Positions 36,187 to 47,166 of a stretch of DNA of 64,000 nucleotides are shown here, one piece after another. Positions within the stretch are counted from its first letter, which is position 1. Every line of letters begins with the position of its first letter. The stretch is from Mixia osmundae IAM 14324. Taxonomy: Eukaryota; Basidiomycota; Mixiomycetes; Mixiales; Mixiaceae. The translations under genes and the position numbers were made by a program. Under the pieces are notes generated by a model that worked only from the letters and a program-made list of their open reading frames with translations, searched no databases and had not been told where the DNA came from. The DNA is taken from positions 1,074,123 through 1,138,122 of the forward strand of contig NW_014575559.1 of the NCBI RefSeq assembly GCF_000708205.1, in the 5' to 3' direction.

Positions 36187-37950
36187 ATGAACAACGGCAA
36201 TGCAACGACGCAAGACAAGCCGTTCCATGCTAAGCATCCCTTGACGAGCGCCCAGTGTGTCACACTCGAGAACGAATATGGCGCACACAAGTTTGTCCCC
36301 AATTGGCAGTGCTTGGCGAGTAGACTGACCAGCCGGAGCATGTAGCTATCATCCTCTGCCTGTGGTCTTTGCTCGGGCCAAGGGCGCCAAAGTCTGGGAC
36401 CCAGAAGGCAACGAGTACATCGATTTTCTGTCTGCCTACTCTGCCGTCAACCAAGGTGACTCATCCTCACGCCAAAGATGATCAGCAGCACGGCTGACCA
36501 TGACAATCAGGGCACTGTCATCCTCGTATCCTGGCTGCATTGGTCGAACAGGCCGGCAAGCTCACCCTCAGCTCTCGCGCTTTCCACGCAGAGGGACTCG
36601 GCGCGTTTGCAGAGAAAGTCACCAAGCTGCTCGGGTCAGTCATGCAGTCAGCGATGTGCCGGCAGCGCTGATGGATATGCAGATATGAGATGGTTCTGCC
36701 CATGAACACGGGCGTCGAAGCCGTCGAGACTGCACTCAAGCTCGCCAAAAAGTGGGCTTACAAGAAAAAGGGCGTCCAGCCAGTGCGTACGGACTATGCC
36801 TCGGTGGATGCATGCTCATGCAAGCACATAGGGCAAGGCCATCATTCTCTCTGTCACGGAGAACTTCCATGGGCGCACAATGGGCGTCATCAGCATGTCT
36901 ACTGACCCAGAGGTCAGCAAACCTTGATCTTACCCTTGCAGCCAGCTGGCTGACTCAAAGTGACAGGCACGCAATGATTTCGGACCCTTCCTACCGTCTA
37001 TCGGTCCTTGCTGCCCCGTCAAATCAAGCGAGCGCACGATAAGATATAACAACATCCCGGATCTCGAACGCGCACTCGACGCACACGGCAAAGACGTCGC
37101 TGCTTTCCTCGTCGAACCCATCCAAGGCGAAGCAGGCATCGTCGTGCCAGACTATGACTATCTCGAGAAGGCACAGGCCCTCTGCCGAAAGCACAACGTC
37201 CTGCTCATCTGTGACGAGATCCAGACCGTAAGTCGCTCTTCCTGCTCGGCCGGCAGGTGTACTCTTGGCTCACGAACAAGCAGGGTCTCGGACGGACGGG
37301 CAAGCTGCTCGCATCAACACACAACCCAAATGTCAAGGCAGACATCATCACCCTCGGCAAAGCGCTCAGTGGCGGCTTCTACCCCGTCTCTGCCGTGCTG
37401 AGCTCACGCGAGATCATGCTCTGTATCCAGCCGGGCGAGCATGGATCGACCTACGGGGGAAACCCACTCGCTTGCGCAGTCGCATCGGAAGCGCTCGACG
37501 TTCTCGTGGACGAGAAGATGTCTGAGCGTGCTGCCGAGCTCGGCGAGACTTTCCGTGCGCAACTCAGGGAGATCGCCAACTCGAAAGGTCCCGAAGGCGG
37601 TTGGATCACCGAGGTTCGAGGCAGAGGTAAGCTCGCTAGTCTAGACAAGCAGCACAGCAGAGGCTGACGTGAGGGCAGGCCTGTTGAATGCCGTCGTCAT
37701 TGACGAATCAAAGAGCAAGCGTGGTAGGGGAGCATGGCAGCTCTGCCTTCTCATGAAATCAAAAGGCGTCCTCGCCAAGCCCACCCATCGCAACATCATC
37801 CGATTCGCTCCCCCGCTTGTCATCTCAGCCGAAGAGCTCACTGCAGGTGTCAACGCCATTCGCGAATCTCTCGTCGAGCTAGACACGATTGACGTCATTC
37901 CGGGTAACGACGAAGAGGAATCACACAATCAACAGATCCTAGACGACTAG
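36187..37950 (+). CDS. CAR2: Ornithine aminotransferase (PLP-dependent, class III)
   Basis: Converts L-ornithine and 2-oxoglutarate to glutamate semialdehyde and glutamate in arginine catabolism. Eight exons, with introns 36291-36345, 36456-36510, 36635-36682, 36783-36831, 36913-36966, 37228-37283 and 37627-37678. Motifs in order: [107 protein letters not shown], and the PLP-lysine region [33 protein letters not shown] and [11 protein letters not shown] follow. All active-site landmarks are present and length is normal for the cytosolic fungal enzyme. Confidence 0.95.
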
Positions 37951-38242
37951 ACTGTCAAGCTCATCAGAGGGAGGTGTATATCAGTCTTATCGGGCACACA
38001 ATCATGTCAAAAGCCTAATGCATCCATTCTGTTCACTCGGTGCTTGTCCGAGATGATCATGATGATTCAAACACTATCGGCGCTCAGAGCACACACTCGC
38101 ACAAACGAGTCCAAGTTCATGCATGCACAGATGCCAGTCCATTCAGTCCGTTCTTTCCATGTCGTCGCTGTCGATCCCCTCTGTATATTGCATATTCACT
38201 GAGCCGAGTCCATGGTAGATGATGATGCGTCCGAGCTTGGGC

Positions 38243-38462
38243 TCAACGGTCTGCAATGCAGAGCATCTGGTCAAAGTCGTAGCGGCAGTGCGGCTGGGTG
38301 TTGCACTCGTCACCTTGGACAGCGCGCGGACACATGGGTGAAGCCTGCCTTGCTCTCATCAGTGCATACTCATCGACAAAGCAGAGACCATACGATGGGA
38401 GCAGCGAGCGCCACGAGCACAAAGACAGGCGAGATGATCATGACGAGGTTGAGGGCGTTCAT
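38243..38462 (-). CDS. Small secreted cysteine-rich protein, family member 4 (56 aa)
   Basis: On the minus strand the ATG at 38462 begins a 23-codon exon, MNALNLVMIISPVFVLVALA then API, a convincing signal peptide. A 49-nt GT-AG intron (38345-38393), phase 0, follows it. Exon 2 reads ASPMCPRAVQGDECNTQPHC then RYDFDQMLCIADR and a TGA. Cysteines are C-X8-C-X5-C-X8-C, combining the spacings of members 1-3. The second intron of the other members is missing here. An open frame on the opposite strand (38212-38565) has no such structure and is taken as its shadow. Function unknown. Confidence 0.65.
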
Positions 38463-39139
38463 AGCTCTCTGTTGCTTTTTTTCTGTGTCTTGCGCGCTTG
38501 AGTGGCCGCCGTGCAAAGGAGCAGATGAAATCGTGAGCGTAGTGAGTCAGCAGCAGCGTGGGTAGACATGGTGATCCGGCTCAACGGACATGCAGAGCCA
38601 TGACGAAGCAGCGTCCGTCGGGATCCGGTGATAAATATATGCGCGCTCGGCTTGTCGATAGATTGGATGCCAATGTATGCGAAAACGATAGCGTTGGGCT
38701 TGCTAGACGACGAACACATGACAAATGGAGCGACAGTGAGGTTTACGAGTAGTGCAGCTCGAGTGAGATGAGCATGCACGGCTCTGCAGGCCTCGCCCAG
38801 GCGGAGTAACAGATGGACAGGCGCAGACGGACACAGCCGCGAAGAGGTTGACTATCTCTTGTGCTTGCAAGTCTCTCAATGTCTGATGTTTACTCTTTGC
38901 AAAGCGGGTGCTTGAGCTGCAGCACGTCGGGCAATGACGAAAGACAGGGGTTAGATAGTCGTTGCCAAACAGACCCGGTGGCAAACAGCCAGGCGGAAAG
39001 CATCTCGTTGTGACGTACATGCAATCTTGCCAGACATAGCTCGTCTCTGGACCCGTTGTCCGCCCCTGATTTGAGGCATAGGCGCGCTGATGAGGGGATG
39101 CATCTCCGAGGCAAACGGTCTCGGAGCGCTACTTATGAA
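38463..39139. other. 677-bp interval upstream of small secreted gene 4
   Basis: A minus-strand open frame (38459-38779, MHAHLTRAALLVNLTVA...) covers much of it. It has no second exon that makes sense and reads into the signal exon of the 38243-38462 gene in another frame. A TATATTTAT-like run near 38630 may be promoter. Nothing else is supported. Confidence 0.35.
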
Positions 39140-39911
39140 TACTGTTGGGCGGGAAGGGCGGTATTTGTATGGACACCTTGTGAAAACACGGCCTGGACTT
39201 CATTTGAGCAGAGGTTTGACAGAATGTGCAGAGCGACAGACTCAGTTTGATGATGCTTGAAACCTGTGGGCTAGAGAATATCATCAGCTCACAGAACGAT
39301 TGGCCCAAGGCCAGAGGACCCACGCAATCAAACCTCTTGGCGTATTAGCAGTCGATCGTTGGCGGTCCACGTCGGTAACAGACGCAGATCGTTGGTATGC
39401 AGCCTGCGCTCTCAATTGTACCCAAGTTGGCCGTCAGGTTCTCAGTTGTAGACCGCAAAAGACACACATGTCCAGCATGATTATGTCCAGTTGCGGCGCA
39501 CATCTGCCGAGCTATCCATAAGATCTGGTGGTCAGATTTAGCTTGTACTAATTCTGAGTTCGGCGTGGTCTCGATTGCGCGTGATTGACTTGGGGACATC
39601 GACTGTCAGGTCTACTTTGTCCATCTCGGTGGCTTTCTTTGTCAGGTGCCAAACGTCAAGGTGAAGAGGACTTGGCCGCCCGATGTCGAGAGGCCATTGA
39701 AGGCAGCCGAATAGCACTCTCCGAAGACGGTGCGCTCGCTCAGTGCGCTCTCTGATGCGGCAGACTCACGCCCGATCGGATCGGAAGCCGCAGCAACGAG
39801 GCCATCGATGGATCAGCCTGTAATCGAATCGGCCGATGCGTGGTTGTGCGGCAAGGCAATGGCTGACGCGAGCAGCGCTGCTGAAGCGGAGAGTGGTACC
39901 CAGCTGAGCAT
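39140..39911 (-). pseudogene. Decayed tandem copy of the secreted-protein gene at 40290-41067
   Basis: The start (39911) reads MLSWVPLSASAALLASAIA and LPHNHASADSITG, then hits an in-frame TGA. Past it, the same frame continues with ERTVFGECYSAAFNGLSTSG and VLFTLTFGT, matching ERAVFGDHYAAEFNGIES and ILFTLKFGI of the intact gene. A later exon remnant, CIPTICVCYRRGPPTID, matches CAPSICVYYRRGSPTID but then stops. A further stretch near 39140-39165 matches the 3' end at DNA level. At least two stops interrupt the frame, so it is most likely a pseudogene. The first stop could conceivably be spliced around, but no good donor and acceptor pair was seen. Confidence 0.72.
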
Positions 39912-40015
39912 GTGCACGAGGTCCGTATCTTCTGCTCGAGCAGTGTGAGGGACGGACAGAAAGCTGACGCAGGCGATGGAATGGGACGATGACAACGTGG
40001 GGCGAAGAGGAGATG

Positions 40016-40142
40016 ACGGCGACGCGTCCTGGCTCGCCTGCCGTGGCTACGTGGCAAGACACCAAGGCGACAGCGATCCCAGCACTGAGCCGGCAGAGTG
40101 ACCGTGTCAGCCTCGCCCGTGCCAGCGTCGAAATGCGGGCGC
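40016..40142 (+). repeat. Duplicated promoter plus first codons of the 41251 gene (copy of ~41163-41289)
   Basis: About 115 bp, beginning GACGGCGACGCGTCCTGGCT, is nearly identical to the stretch starting near 41165, with only a handful of mismatches. It includes the start region of the neighbouring PRKRIP1-like gene: ATGTCAGCCTCGCCCGTGCC there is GTGTCAGCCTCGCCCGTGCC here, so the start codon is lost. The offset (~1147 bp) matches the offset between the secreted-protein starts (41067 and 39911, 1156 bp). The whole unit was therefore duplicated in tandem. Confidence 0.85.
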
Positions 40143-40289
40143 AACGGGCAAGGCAGCGATCGAACTAATAAGAGCTCAGTAAGCCAAGTTGTTCACCAGC
40201 CCGAGCATGGCGCGCGCGACAAGACTGCATCTAAGAGCTGAATAGCTTCATGAAGCTACTAAGCATGATCGTTGGGCGGAAAGGGCGGC

Positions 40290-41067
40290 TCATCCAAGAA
40301 GTCGTCGTTGAGCTTCAATCTGCTCCCTAGTTGATGTAAATACCAAAAGGATGGGAAGGACGACTGACCTGTTCAGGACGATAGAGGTTCCAGCCTGTAC
40401 CATCGAGCACGCCTTTCAGCTCGCAGAAGCATCGAAACCGCTGAGCTGAAGGACGTACGCATTCGAATGAGCGGGCATGGAAGTAGTCGATCGTCGGGGA
40501 TCCACGTCGGTAGTAGACACAAATCGAAGGCGCGCAGCCACCACTTGAGACTGACAGTGGCACAAGCAGTCAGATGATCAACCATGAATGCGGTGAAGGT
40601 AGGACTGACATGTCCAGCAGGACTCTACTTCGTTGCGACGGACATCGGGCGGACCCTTGTGAACATCTACCAGGCAGAGTAAGTAAGCCGTGGCAAACTT
40701 GATATGTCACGTGAACCCGACTTTGCGTGGTCGAGCCAGTAACGCTGACTGCTGCATCGAGCTGACTGATCTCGATGGCCTCTGTTGTCAAGTCGATGCG
40801 GATGCCGAACTTCAAGGTGAACAGGATTAGGCCGCTCAATGACTCGATGCCATTGAATTCGGCCGCGTAGTGGTCCCCAAAGACAGCGCGCTCGGTGAGC
40901 TCCATCTCTGATGCGACAGACTTGCGGTCGATCACTTCCAACGTCGTAGCAACGGAGTCATGGGCGAGCGAGCCTGCGACCAAATCGGCCGATGAGTGAT
41001 CATGCGGTAAGGCTACGGCTGAAGCGAGCAGCGCAGCAGCAGCGAGAAGCGATGCCCAGCGGATCAT
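40290..41067 (-). CDS. Secreted protein of unknown function (intact tandem copy)
   Basis: The ATG at 41067 encodes a signal peptide, MIRWASLLAAAALLASAVAL, followed by PHDHSSADLVAGS. The mature part includes ERAVFGDHYAAEFNGIES, GLILFTLKFGIRIDLTTEAI and SQLDAAVSVTGSTTQ. Proposed introns 40667-40721, 40551-40609 and 40320-40368 lead to a cysteine-bearing C-terminal part: VESCWTF, SSGGCAPSICVYYRRGSP, SFECVRPSAQRFRCFCELKG and GTGWNLYRPEQ. The last exon's frame is uncertain: either a short IEAQRRLLG end or, if the splice differs, a frame ending PPFPPNDHA. No known domain is recognised. It may be a wall or extracellular protein. A decayed copy lies just downstream. Confidence 0.65.
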
Positions 41068-41250
41068 GATTCTCCCGATCGCTGTCTTTGGATGAAGTGA
41101 GAACAGGATGAAAAGGGTTATCGCCAAGACGGTCAAACATGACGACGATGACCCGAGAGGAGACGGCGACGCGTCCTGGCTCCCCTGCCGTGGCCACGTG
41201 GCAAGACACCAAGGCGACAGCGATCCAAGCACCAAGCCGGCAGAGTGACC

Positions 41251-41957
41251 ATGTCAGCCTCGCCCGTGCCAGCCTCGAAAGCGCCGGCGAAGAGTAGGAC
41301 AGCGGTCGACCTGCAGCGAGCTCAACTGGACAGATTGCTCGCCAACCCAGCCAAGCCGGTCGTCATCCCAGAGAGGCCAGCCAACGGGGGCCTCAAAGTC
41401 CTCAGGCCACCTCAGGAGACGATCAAGAACGTTCAGGGCTCGAGTGCAGGCGCAGGCAGCGGCGAGTTCCACGTGTACAAGCAGTCCAGGCGGCGAGAAT
41501 ATGAGCGACTCAAGATCATGGAAGAGGAGGATAAGCGAGTGCGTCGTGCCCTTGCTGAACAGCTGACTGTCATCTGATGTAAGGTGGACAGGACAAGGTA
41601 GTGCAAGAGGCAGAACAAAGGCATGCAGAGCGGCAGGCCTTAGAGGAAGCCAAGCTGGCCAAGAACCGCGCAAAGAGGCAAAAGAAGAAACAGCGTGCAG
41701 CAAAGCCAGCAAGCACACAGGCTGCTGACAGCACCAACGGGAGCAAAGCAGCGGACGATGTGCCGTTCAAGAAGCGCAAGATCGTCGCCTCAGATGGCGC
41801 TGGCTTTGCATTCAGATCAGCGCGCGACGACGAATCAGATGACGGAGGGCCAAGTCTGCCAGACGCACCAGAGCAGACGGAAGAAGCTGCCGTTGAGGAA
41901 GCTCCCCCTGCTATTGCGCCAGAGACAGGCATCAGCATCGTCGACGAGGACGACTGA
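41251..41957 (+). CDS. PRKRIP1-like (DUF1168) nuclear protein
   Basis: Two exons joined at intron 41539-41597 (59 nt). The conserved family core is KPVVIPERP, then NVQGSSAGAGSGEFHVYKQS and RRREYERLKIMEEEDKR, then a highly basic coiled stretch EAKLAKNRAKRQKKKQR. The acidic tail ends GISIVDEDD. Human PRKRIP1 is a spliceosome C-complex component and double-stranded-RNA binder; a nuclear RNA role here is inferred from that. The ATG at 41251 is used rather than the upstream in-frame GTG at 41245. Its first codons were copied into the tandem duplicate at 40016-40142. It is divergent from the secreted gene with ~180 bp between starts. Confidence 0.85.
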
Positions 41958-42064
41958 GAACGCTCAGTAAGATGTATTGTTGTAAAGCACACTGTGAAAA
42001 CACTTGGCCGCCGCTCAATGTGCAGAGACTAGCTGTGCAATGGACACAAACAAACGCTCTTGAT

Positions 42065-44212
42065 CTACTGAGCTGTCGCTTTTGTGGGCTCCGAGGGTCG
42101 CGGGCCAGACGCCTTGACGTCTTCGCTCACATCGTTGGCGTACTTTTCGAAAGCTATGTCACGAGCGGTGGTCAGTAGGGTAGGATGCAGTACGCATTCG
42201 CTGTGACTGACCCTTTGAGAACATGGCGGCAAGCTTGTCGGTCATCTGCGCTCGCGCAGACTCGTCCGACCATGCCTTTTGCGGGTTGAGGATCGATTCT
42301 GGCACATTGGGCAACGATTTTGGAATCTGCGGAGCGCTTATCATCAATTCGCGATCAGCTTCCAGACAGCTAGCACGTACGGCCAGATTGAAGGTAGGGA
42401 AATTTTGGAATTCGGCCTTTGCAAGCGATCCATCGTGGATGGCATCGACGATGGCACGAGTGTACTTGAGCGGGCAACGCTTGCCCGTGCCGAACTTGCC
42501 ACCGGTCCAGCCAGTGTTGAGCAACCAGCAGTCTGCCTTGACCTGGTTCATCCGCTTTGCGAGCATAGTGGCGTAGTAGTTTGGCGGCAAGACGATGAAC
42601 GGTTGGCCGAAGCAAGTCGAGAAAGTGGGCGATGGCTCTACAACGCCGTCTTCTGTACCTGGCGTCTTGGAGGTGTATCCCAAGATGAACCAGTACTGAG
42701 CCTGTTCGGCGGTGAGCTTGGAAACTGGCGGCAGGACACCGTATGCGTCGCAGCAGAGGTAGATGATATTCGACGGTTGCGTGTTCGCCAGCGCCGGGAA
42801 CTTGGCGTTGTTGATGTACTCGAGCGGATAGGCGCAACGTGTGTTCTCGGTGATCGAGACGTCGTCGTAGTCTGGCTTGCGCGTGATGGGATCGTATTCG
42901 ACGTTCTCGAGGACAGAGCCAAACTTGATGGCGTTGTAGATATCCGGCTCGCGCTCTTTGCTCAAGCCGATGCACTTGGCGTAGCAACCACCTTCGATGT
43001 TGAAGACGCCCGAGTCGGACCAGACGTGCTCGTCATCTCCGATCAAATTGCGAGCAGGATCGGCTGAGAGCGTTGTCTTTCCCGTACCGGAGAGACCGAA
43101 GAAGAGCGAGACATCGCCCTTTGGACCCTCGTTGGCGGAAGAGTGGAGAGAAAGCGTGCCGAACTTGATCGGTTGCAGGTAGTGCTGCTCGAGGATGAGC
43201 AAGTTGGTTTGCGTGATAGGATGAAAGCACCAACCATGACGGAGAAGACGCCCTTCTTCATCTCGCCAGCGTATTCGGTGCCGAGGATGACCATCTCCTT
43301 GCGCTTGAAGTTGATCTCAACAGAGGTCGTCGACGTCATGCCAGCGGTGAATCGATTGGCAGGAAATTGACCTGCGTTGTAGATGGTAAAGTCGGGCGTG
43401 CCGAATTCCTCGAGCTCTTTGATCGTCGGTCGAATCAACACTGCTCTCGTGTCAGACGAGTCTCTTGGATGGTTTGCCAGACTTACTGTTGTGCATGAAG
43501 AGTGCGTGATAGGCAAGTGAGCAGATGACGCGGACCTTGATGCGATACTTGGGGTCCCAGCCCGCAAATCCATCAAAGACGTAGACACGATCACGGGTGT
43601 TGAGGTAGTCAATAGCACGCTCTCTGTTGATCTCAAAAGTGTGCTCGTCCATGGGGATGTTGACCGTGCCCCACCACTGCGGAGAAACCGCGTGTCAGAG
43701 GCTCGCAGAGCTTCTGGACAGCGCGAGGACGCACAATATCATCCTTGGAGGTCTCTTCCTGGACGATACGCTTGTCCTTTGGGCTTCTGCCGGTCTTCTT
43801 GCCGCTGTAGTTGATCAGCGCGCCCGAGTCGGAGATGACGGCGCCCTCATAGCGGATGGCATCCTCGTAAAGTTGAGCTACGGGCGCGTTCCGCTTGAAA
43901 TTGATCGACTCGTCAAAGCCAGCTTCCGAGAACATCTGGAGGTCCTTGCCGAGGAGGCCGTACGATGCATCCGATCCACTGGGCTCGTGAGACCAGACAA
44001 GGCAATTGAGTCGAGCGAGCACAAGGCAAGCGGATGATGTCATTTCGCGCGAGCGTAGGATCAAGAGAAAAAATGGGGGCTATAGCATCAGCGCATGACT
44101 CAAGCTGCAAGGCGATGAAGCAGACTGACTGTCCAGAGTACTGCACATTCCCAGAGCCTTCCTCGTGACCGTACCGAGGTGTGCCAGAGCGGGGCGTGTG
44201 TGATCTCGACAT
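42065..44212 (-). CDS. PCK1: Phosphoenolpyruvate carboxykinase (ATP)
   Basis: Makes PEP from oxaloacetate with ATP, the first committed step of gluconeogenesis, in the cytosol. Introns are 43979-44129 (151 nt), 43677-43734, 43441-43486, 43185-43234 and 42154-42211. Exon 1 starts [20 protein letters not shown]. Motifs: [83 protein letters not shown], then the kinase P-loop [39 protein letters not shown] and [14 protein letters not shown]. The C-terminus is [14 protein letters not shown] followed by a short Pro/Thr tail. The first intron is about three times the usual size here. Confidence 0.95.
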
Positions 44213-44568
44213 GCTTGCTGACTTTGTCTTCTAGATGCTGATGCTACTGGTTTGACAATGCAGCAGTGCAGAGCCAAAGGTTGCATGCACGGGTAGGTCG
44301 CACGACGTAGCGAGGATCAGGAACAGTCCGAAAGTGGATTGCACACCAACGGGGCAAATGAAGGCAGGCGAGACAGAAGAGCAGCGGTCCGTCAGTGATG
44401 GCGTCGCGCGCAACGTGCAAGAGCTCTCACCTTTGTTCTGCGCTCGTTCGGCTAGCTCACACGAATGCAAAAGTCACGAGCGGCACTCGGTCTTCGGACA
44501 AAGCCGGGCAGCATTCTCGACGCGCGCCACTTTTTTTCACACGCTCGCATGCACTTGGCTGTCTCGCG
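44213..44568. other. 356-bp PCK1 upstream / KRS1 downstream region
   Basis: Contains the PCK1 promoter and the 3' UTR of the lysyl-tRNA synthetase gene, which runs toward it on the same strand. No gene or clear motif was seen. Plus-strand open frames here are antisense to the synthetase end. Confidence 0.4.
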
Positions 44569-46649
44569 AGCTAAGAGGGCATGACGGCCGGCTGAGTGCT
44601 CGCGACCTCTGGCTTCATGGCAGGGAAGAGCAGCACTTCGCGAATCGTGTTGCTGTTGGTCAGCATCATCGTCATTCTGTTTACGGCATGTGGTCATCAG
44701 CTTTGCCTGTCGCGATGTTTTTGGAAATGCACGGACCGGTCAATACCCATGCCCCAGCCCCCCGTCGGCGGCAGACCGTGCTCGAGCGCGTCAACAAACG
44801 TCTCATCGATACCCTGAGCTTCATCATCGCCGGCCTGAGATGACATTGATGAGCATACACGAGCAAACGAATGGGAGGAGGAACTAACGGCCTTCTGTCT
44901 CGATTGTTCTTCGAAACGGTCGCGCTGGTCAAAGGGATCGTTGAGCTCGGTGTAGGCATTGCAGATCTCCTTTGTGGCCACAAAGACCTCGAAGCGCTCG
45001 CACAAGCCGGGAATTGAGCGGTGTCGCTTGGCAAGCGGCGACATGAGCTGGGGGTGACCGACGATAAAGGTAGGCGAGATACACTGGACTTCGATCAGTT
45101 CGCCTACGAGCTTGTCGATCAATCGGGCAGAAGTGCGTGGCGCACTGCAGTCGATCTTGTGCTTCGCCGCCAGCTCTTCTAGCCACTTGCGAGATTGTTC
45201 AGTATGTAGCGTATCTGCAGGCGGGAATGTGACGCCGAGCTTGTTCTCGAGCTCTTCAATCATGTTGAACCTCTTCCAGGGAGGTGAGAAATCGAGCTCG
45301 AGCGTCTTGCCCGTCTTGCCTTCTGGCTGGTATTCGATCTTGTATCCGCCGGTGATGTGCTTGACCATGCCGGAGAAGAGCGATTCCGTGAGATCCATGA
45401 GATCGTACATGTCAGCGTAGGCCATGTAGAACTCGCAGATCGAGAATTCTGGGTTGTGGGTCTGATCGATGCCTTCGTTCCTGAACACGCGGCCAATTTC
45501 GTACACCCGGTCCAGTCCCCCCACGACGAGTTCTTTGAGGTAGAGCTCTGGCGCTATTCGCAAGAAGAGATCCAGATCGAGCGCGTTGTGATGGGTGACA
45601 AAGGGCTTTGCAGTCGCGCCGCCTGCGATCATGTTCATCATGGGCGTCTCGACCTCCAGGAAGCCTAGTCGATCGAGGAACGTTCGAACGTAGTTGATGA
45701 TCTTGCTTCGGGTGACAAAGACATTGCGGACGTGGCTGTTCATGATGAGATCGAGATGTCGTTTGCGGTAGCGTCGTTCGAGATCTTTGAAGCCATGCTT
45801 TGTGACGCCAGGCTGACCTTCGACTGCCTGTTCTGCGCGAGGAAGCTGGTGCAGCATGGGCGTGAGGAGCTGCATACTCTTGACGCAGATTGAGAATTCG
45901 TTCTTCTTTGTTCGCATGGGGAAGCCAGTCACGCCGACAATATCGCCTCGATGGAAGAGCTCATGGATGGCCTCGAAGTTCTCGCTATCTTCAGAATCTC
46001 TGCGCCGCTTGTTGTCAGTATGACTGTGGACAGATAGGAGGAATGACATACTGTTGGGTCGCCATGACCTGAAGTCTGACGCCTTCACTCCAGAGATCGT
46101 AGAAACGCAGCTTGGCGCCCGCAGAGCGGACGTTGTGCAAGCGGCCTGCGACCGAGATGATGGTCGACTCGTCTCTGTCGCCTGGCTTCTCGATCTTGGG
46201 TCCATACTTTTCGATAAAGCTGGGCGTCGACATGGAGACATGAAATTTATGAGGGTATGGGTTCGGCGTGGCCGGCGTTCGGTCTTCGTCCTTGATCGCC
46301 CTGAGCGCAAGAATCTTCTTGGTCCTCACCTTGAGATATTCCTGCATGGCGCCAAATGGCTGAGCTTGGCAGAAAGCAGGACAATGAGATGACTTGCCGT
46401 GTCGTCGACCTCCTCGTCGGCATGGGCGCTCGAGCTTGCTTTGGCCGTAGGCTGGGCTGGAGCAGCAGCTTGCTTTGCCGCTTTGGCTTCGGCAACGGCA
46501 CGTATCTTCTGACGACGCTTCAGCTCTGACTTGCTCACCATCTCGCCCGTGAGTTCATCCTTGTGAGTGCCTGTCCCAGGAGCCGCGCCTTCTTCAGGCT
46601 TGTCCTGCAAGCCGACGGCTTTCTTCACTTCTTCTACTATTCCGGACAT
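44569..46649 (-). CDS. KRS1: Cytosolic lysyl-tRNA synthetase (class II)
   Basis: Charges tRNA-Lys. The N-terminus [20 protein letters not shown] leads into a basic eukaryotic tRNA-binding helix ([20 protein letters not shown]). The anticodon OB domain includes [20 protein letters not shown] and [20 protein letters not shown]. Catalytic motif 1 is [18 protein letters not shown]. Motif 2 covers [20 protein letters not shown]. Motif 3 is [14 protein letters not shown], continuing across the last intron (44677-44736) to [20 protein letters not shown] and KPE. Another intron separates RQKA from [13 protein letters not shown] (near 44841-44888), and others lie in the N-terminal third. A normal-length, complete enzyme with no mitochondrial presequence. 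Confidence 0.94.
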
Positions 46650-47166
46650 TCTGTGAGCCTGTCTGCTGCCGTCGGGACGCAAAGTGAGCTGATGCTGCTG
46701 CTGGACAAACCGCCGTCGAAAGAGCGACTGTAAATCTGCTGTTGTGGCTTGGCCAATGGAAGCTCGTCTGATCTGTATCAAGCCAAGATGGAGGCCAAGC
46801 TGCATGCACCCTCCAGGCTGCTGATCCTGGCCGTGTGAGAGCGTAGGGAAGGCTGCAAGCTGCGATCACCTGACTGGCTTGACTTGCTTTTTCTCTGCGC
46901 GTTTGCTGCCCTCGTCGTCGCCGCGGGCCCCCGTCGCGACGGGTCAGCGTCTCTGGTTGCCAATGCCAAGCCTTCCGCACATCCTTCTCACATGTTCCGG
47001 GCTTGTTGGCTTGCTGGGCGCTGTATGTGCCCTGATGACCTGCTCATTCAGCCGTTTGCAAACCCGGAGAGCCGAGCTTTTCCACTACGATCCGCTCATC
47101 GTCAGCGGTCATTCGCCAAGCCTTAGGAGCAAGCCTGTACCGTGACACGCATTAGTCCGAGCAGAC
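46650..47166. other. 517-bp interval without a supported gene
   Basis: Open frames on plus at 46879 and 46884 begin with TTG, not ATG. One is hydrophobic (LLFLCAFAALVVAAG) and could mimic a signal peptide, but no ATG precedes it in frame and no conserved part follows. Probably the KRS1 promoter and that of the small secreted gene at 47167. Confidence 0.35.

Noticed and set aside
38212-38565. Plus-strand open frame with a hydrophobic segment (MIMTRLRAFIALCCFFSVSC)
   Set aside because: It lies opposite the better supported secreted gene at 38243-38462, whose signal exon, intron and cysteine spacing match three other loci. Hydrophobic stretches opposite signal peptides are common shadows.
38459-38779. 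Minus-strand open frame MHAHLTRAALLVNLTVA...
   Set aside because: No conserved part, no credible exon partner, and it overlaps the start exon of the 38462 gene in another frame. Likely promoter.
46884-47126. Hydrophobic open frame that looked like a secreted protein start
   Set aside because: It begins with TTG, has no in-frame ATG near, and the rest has no structure.
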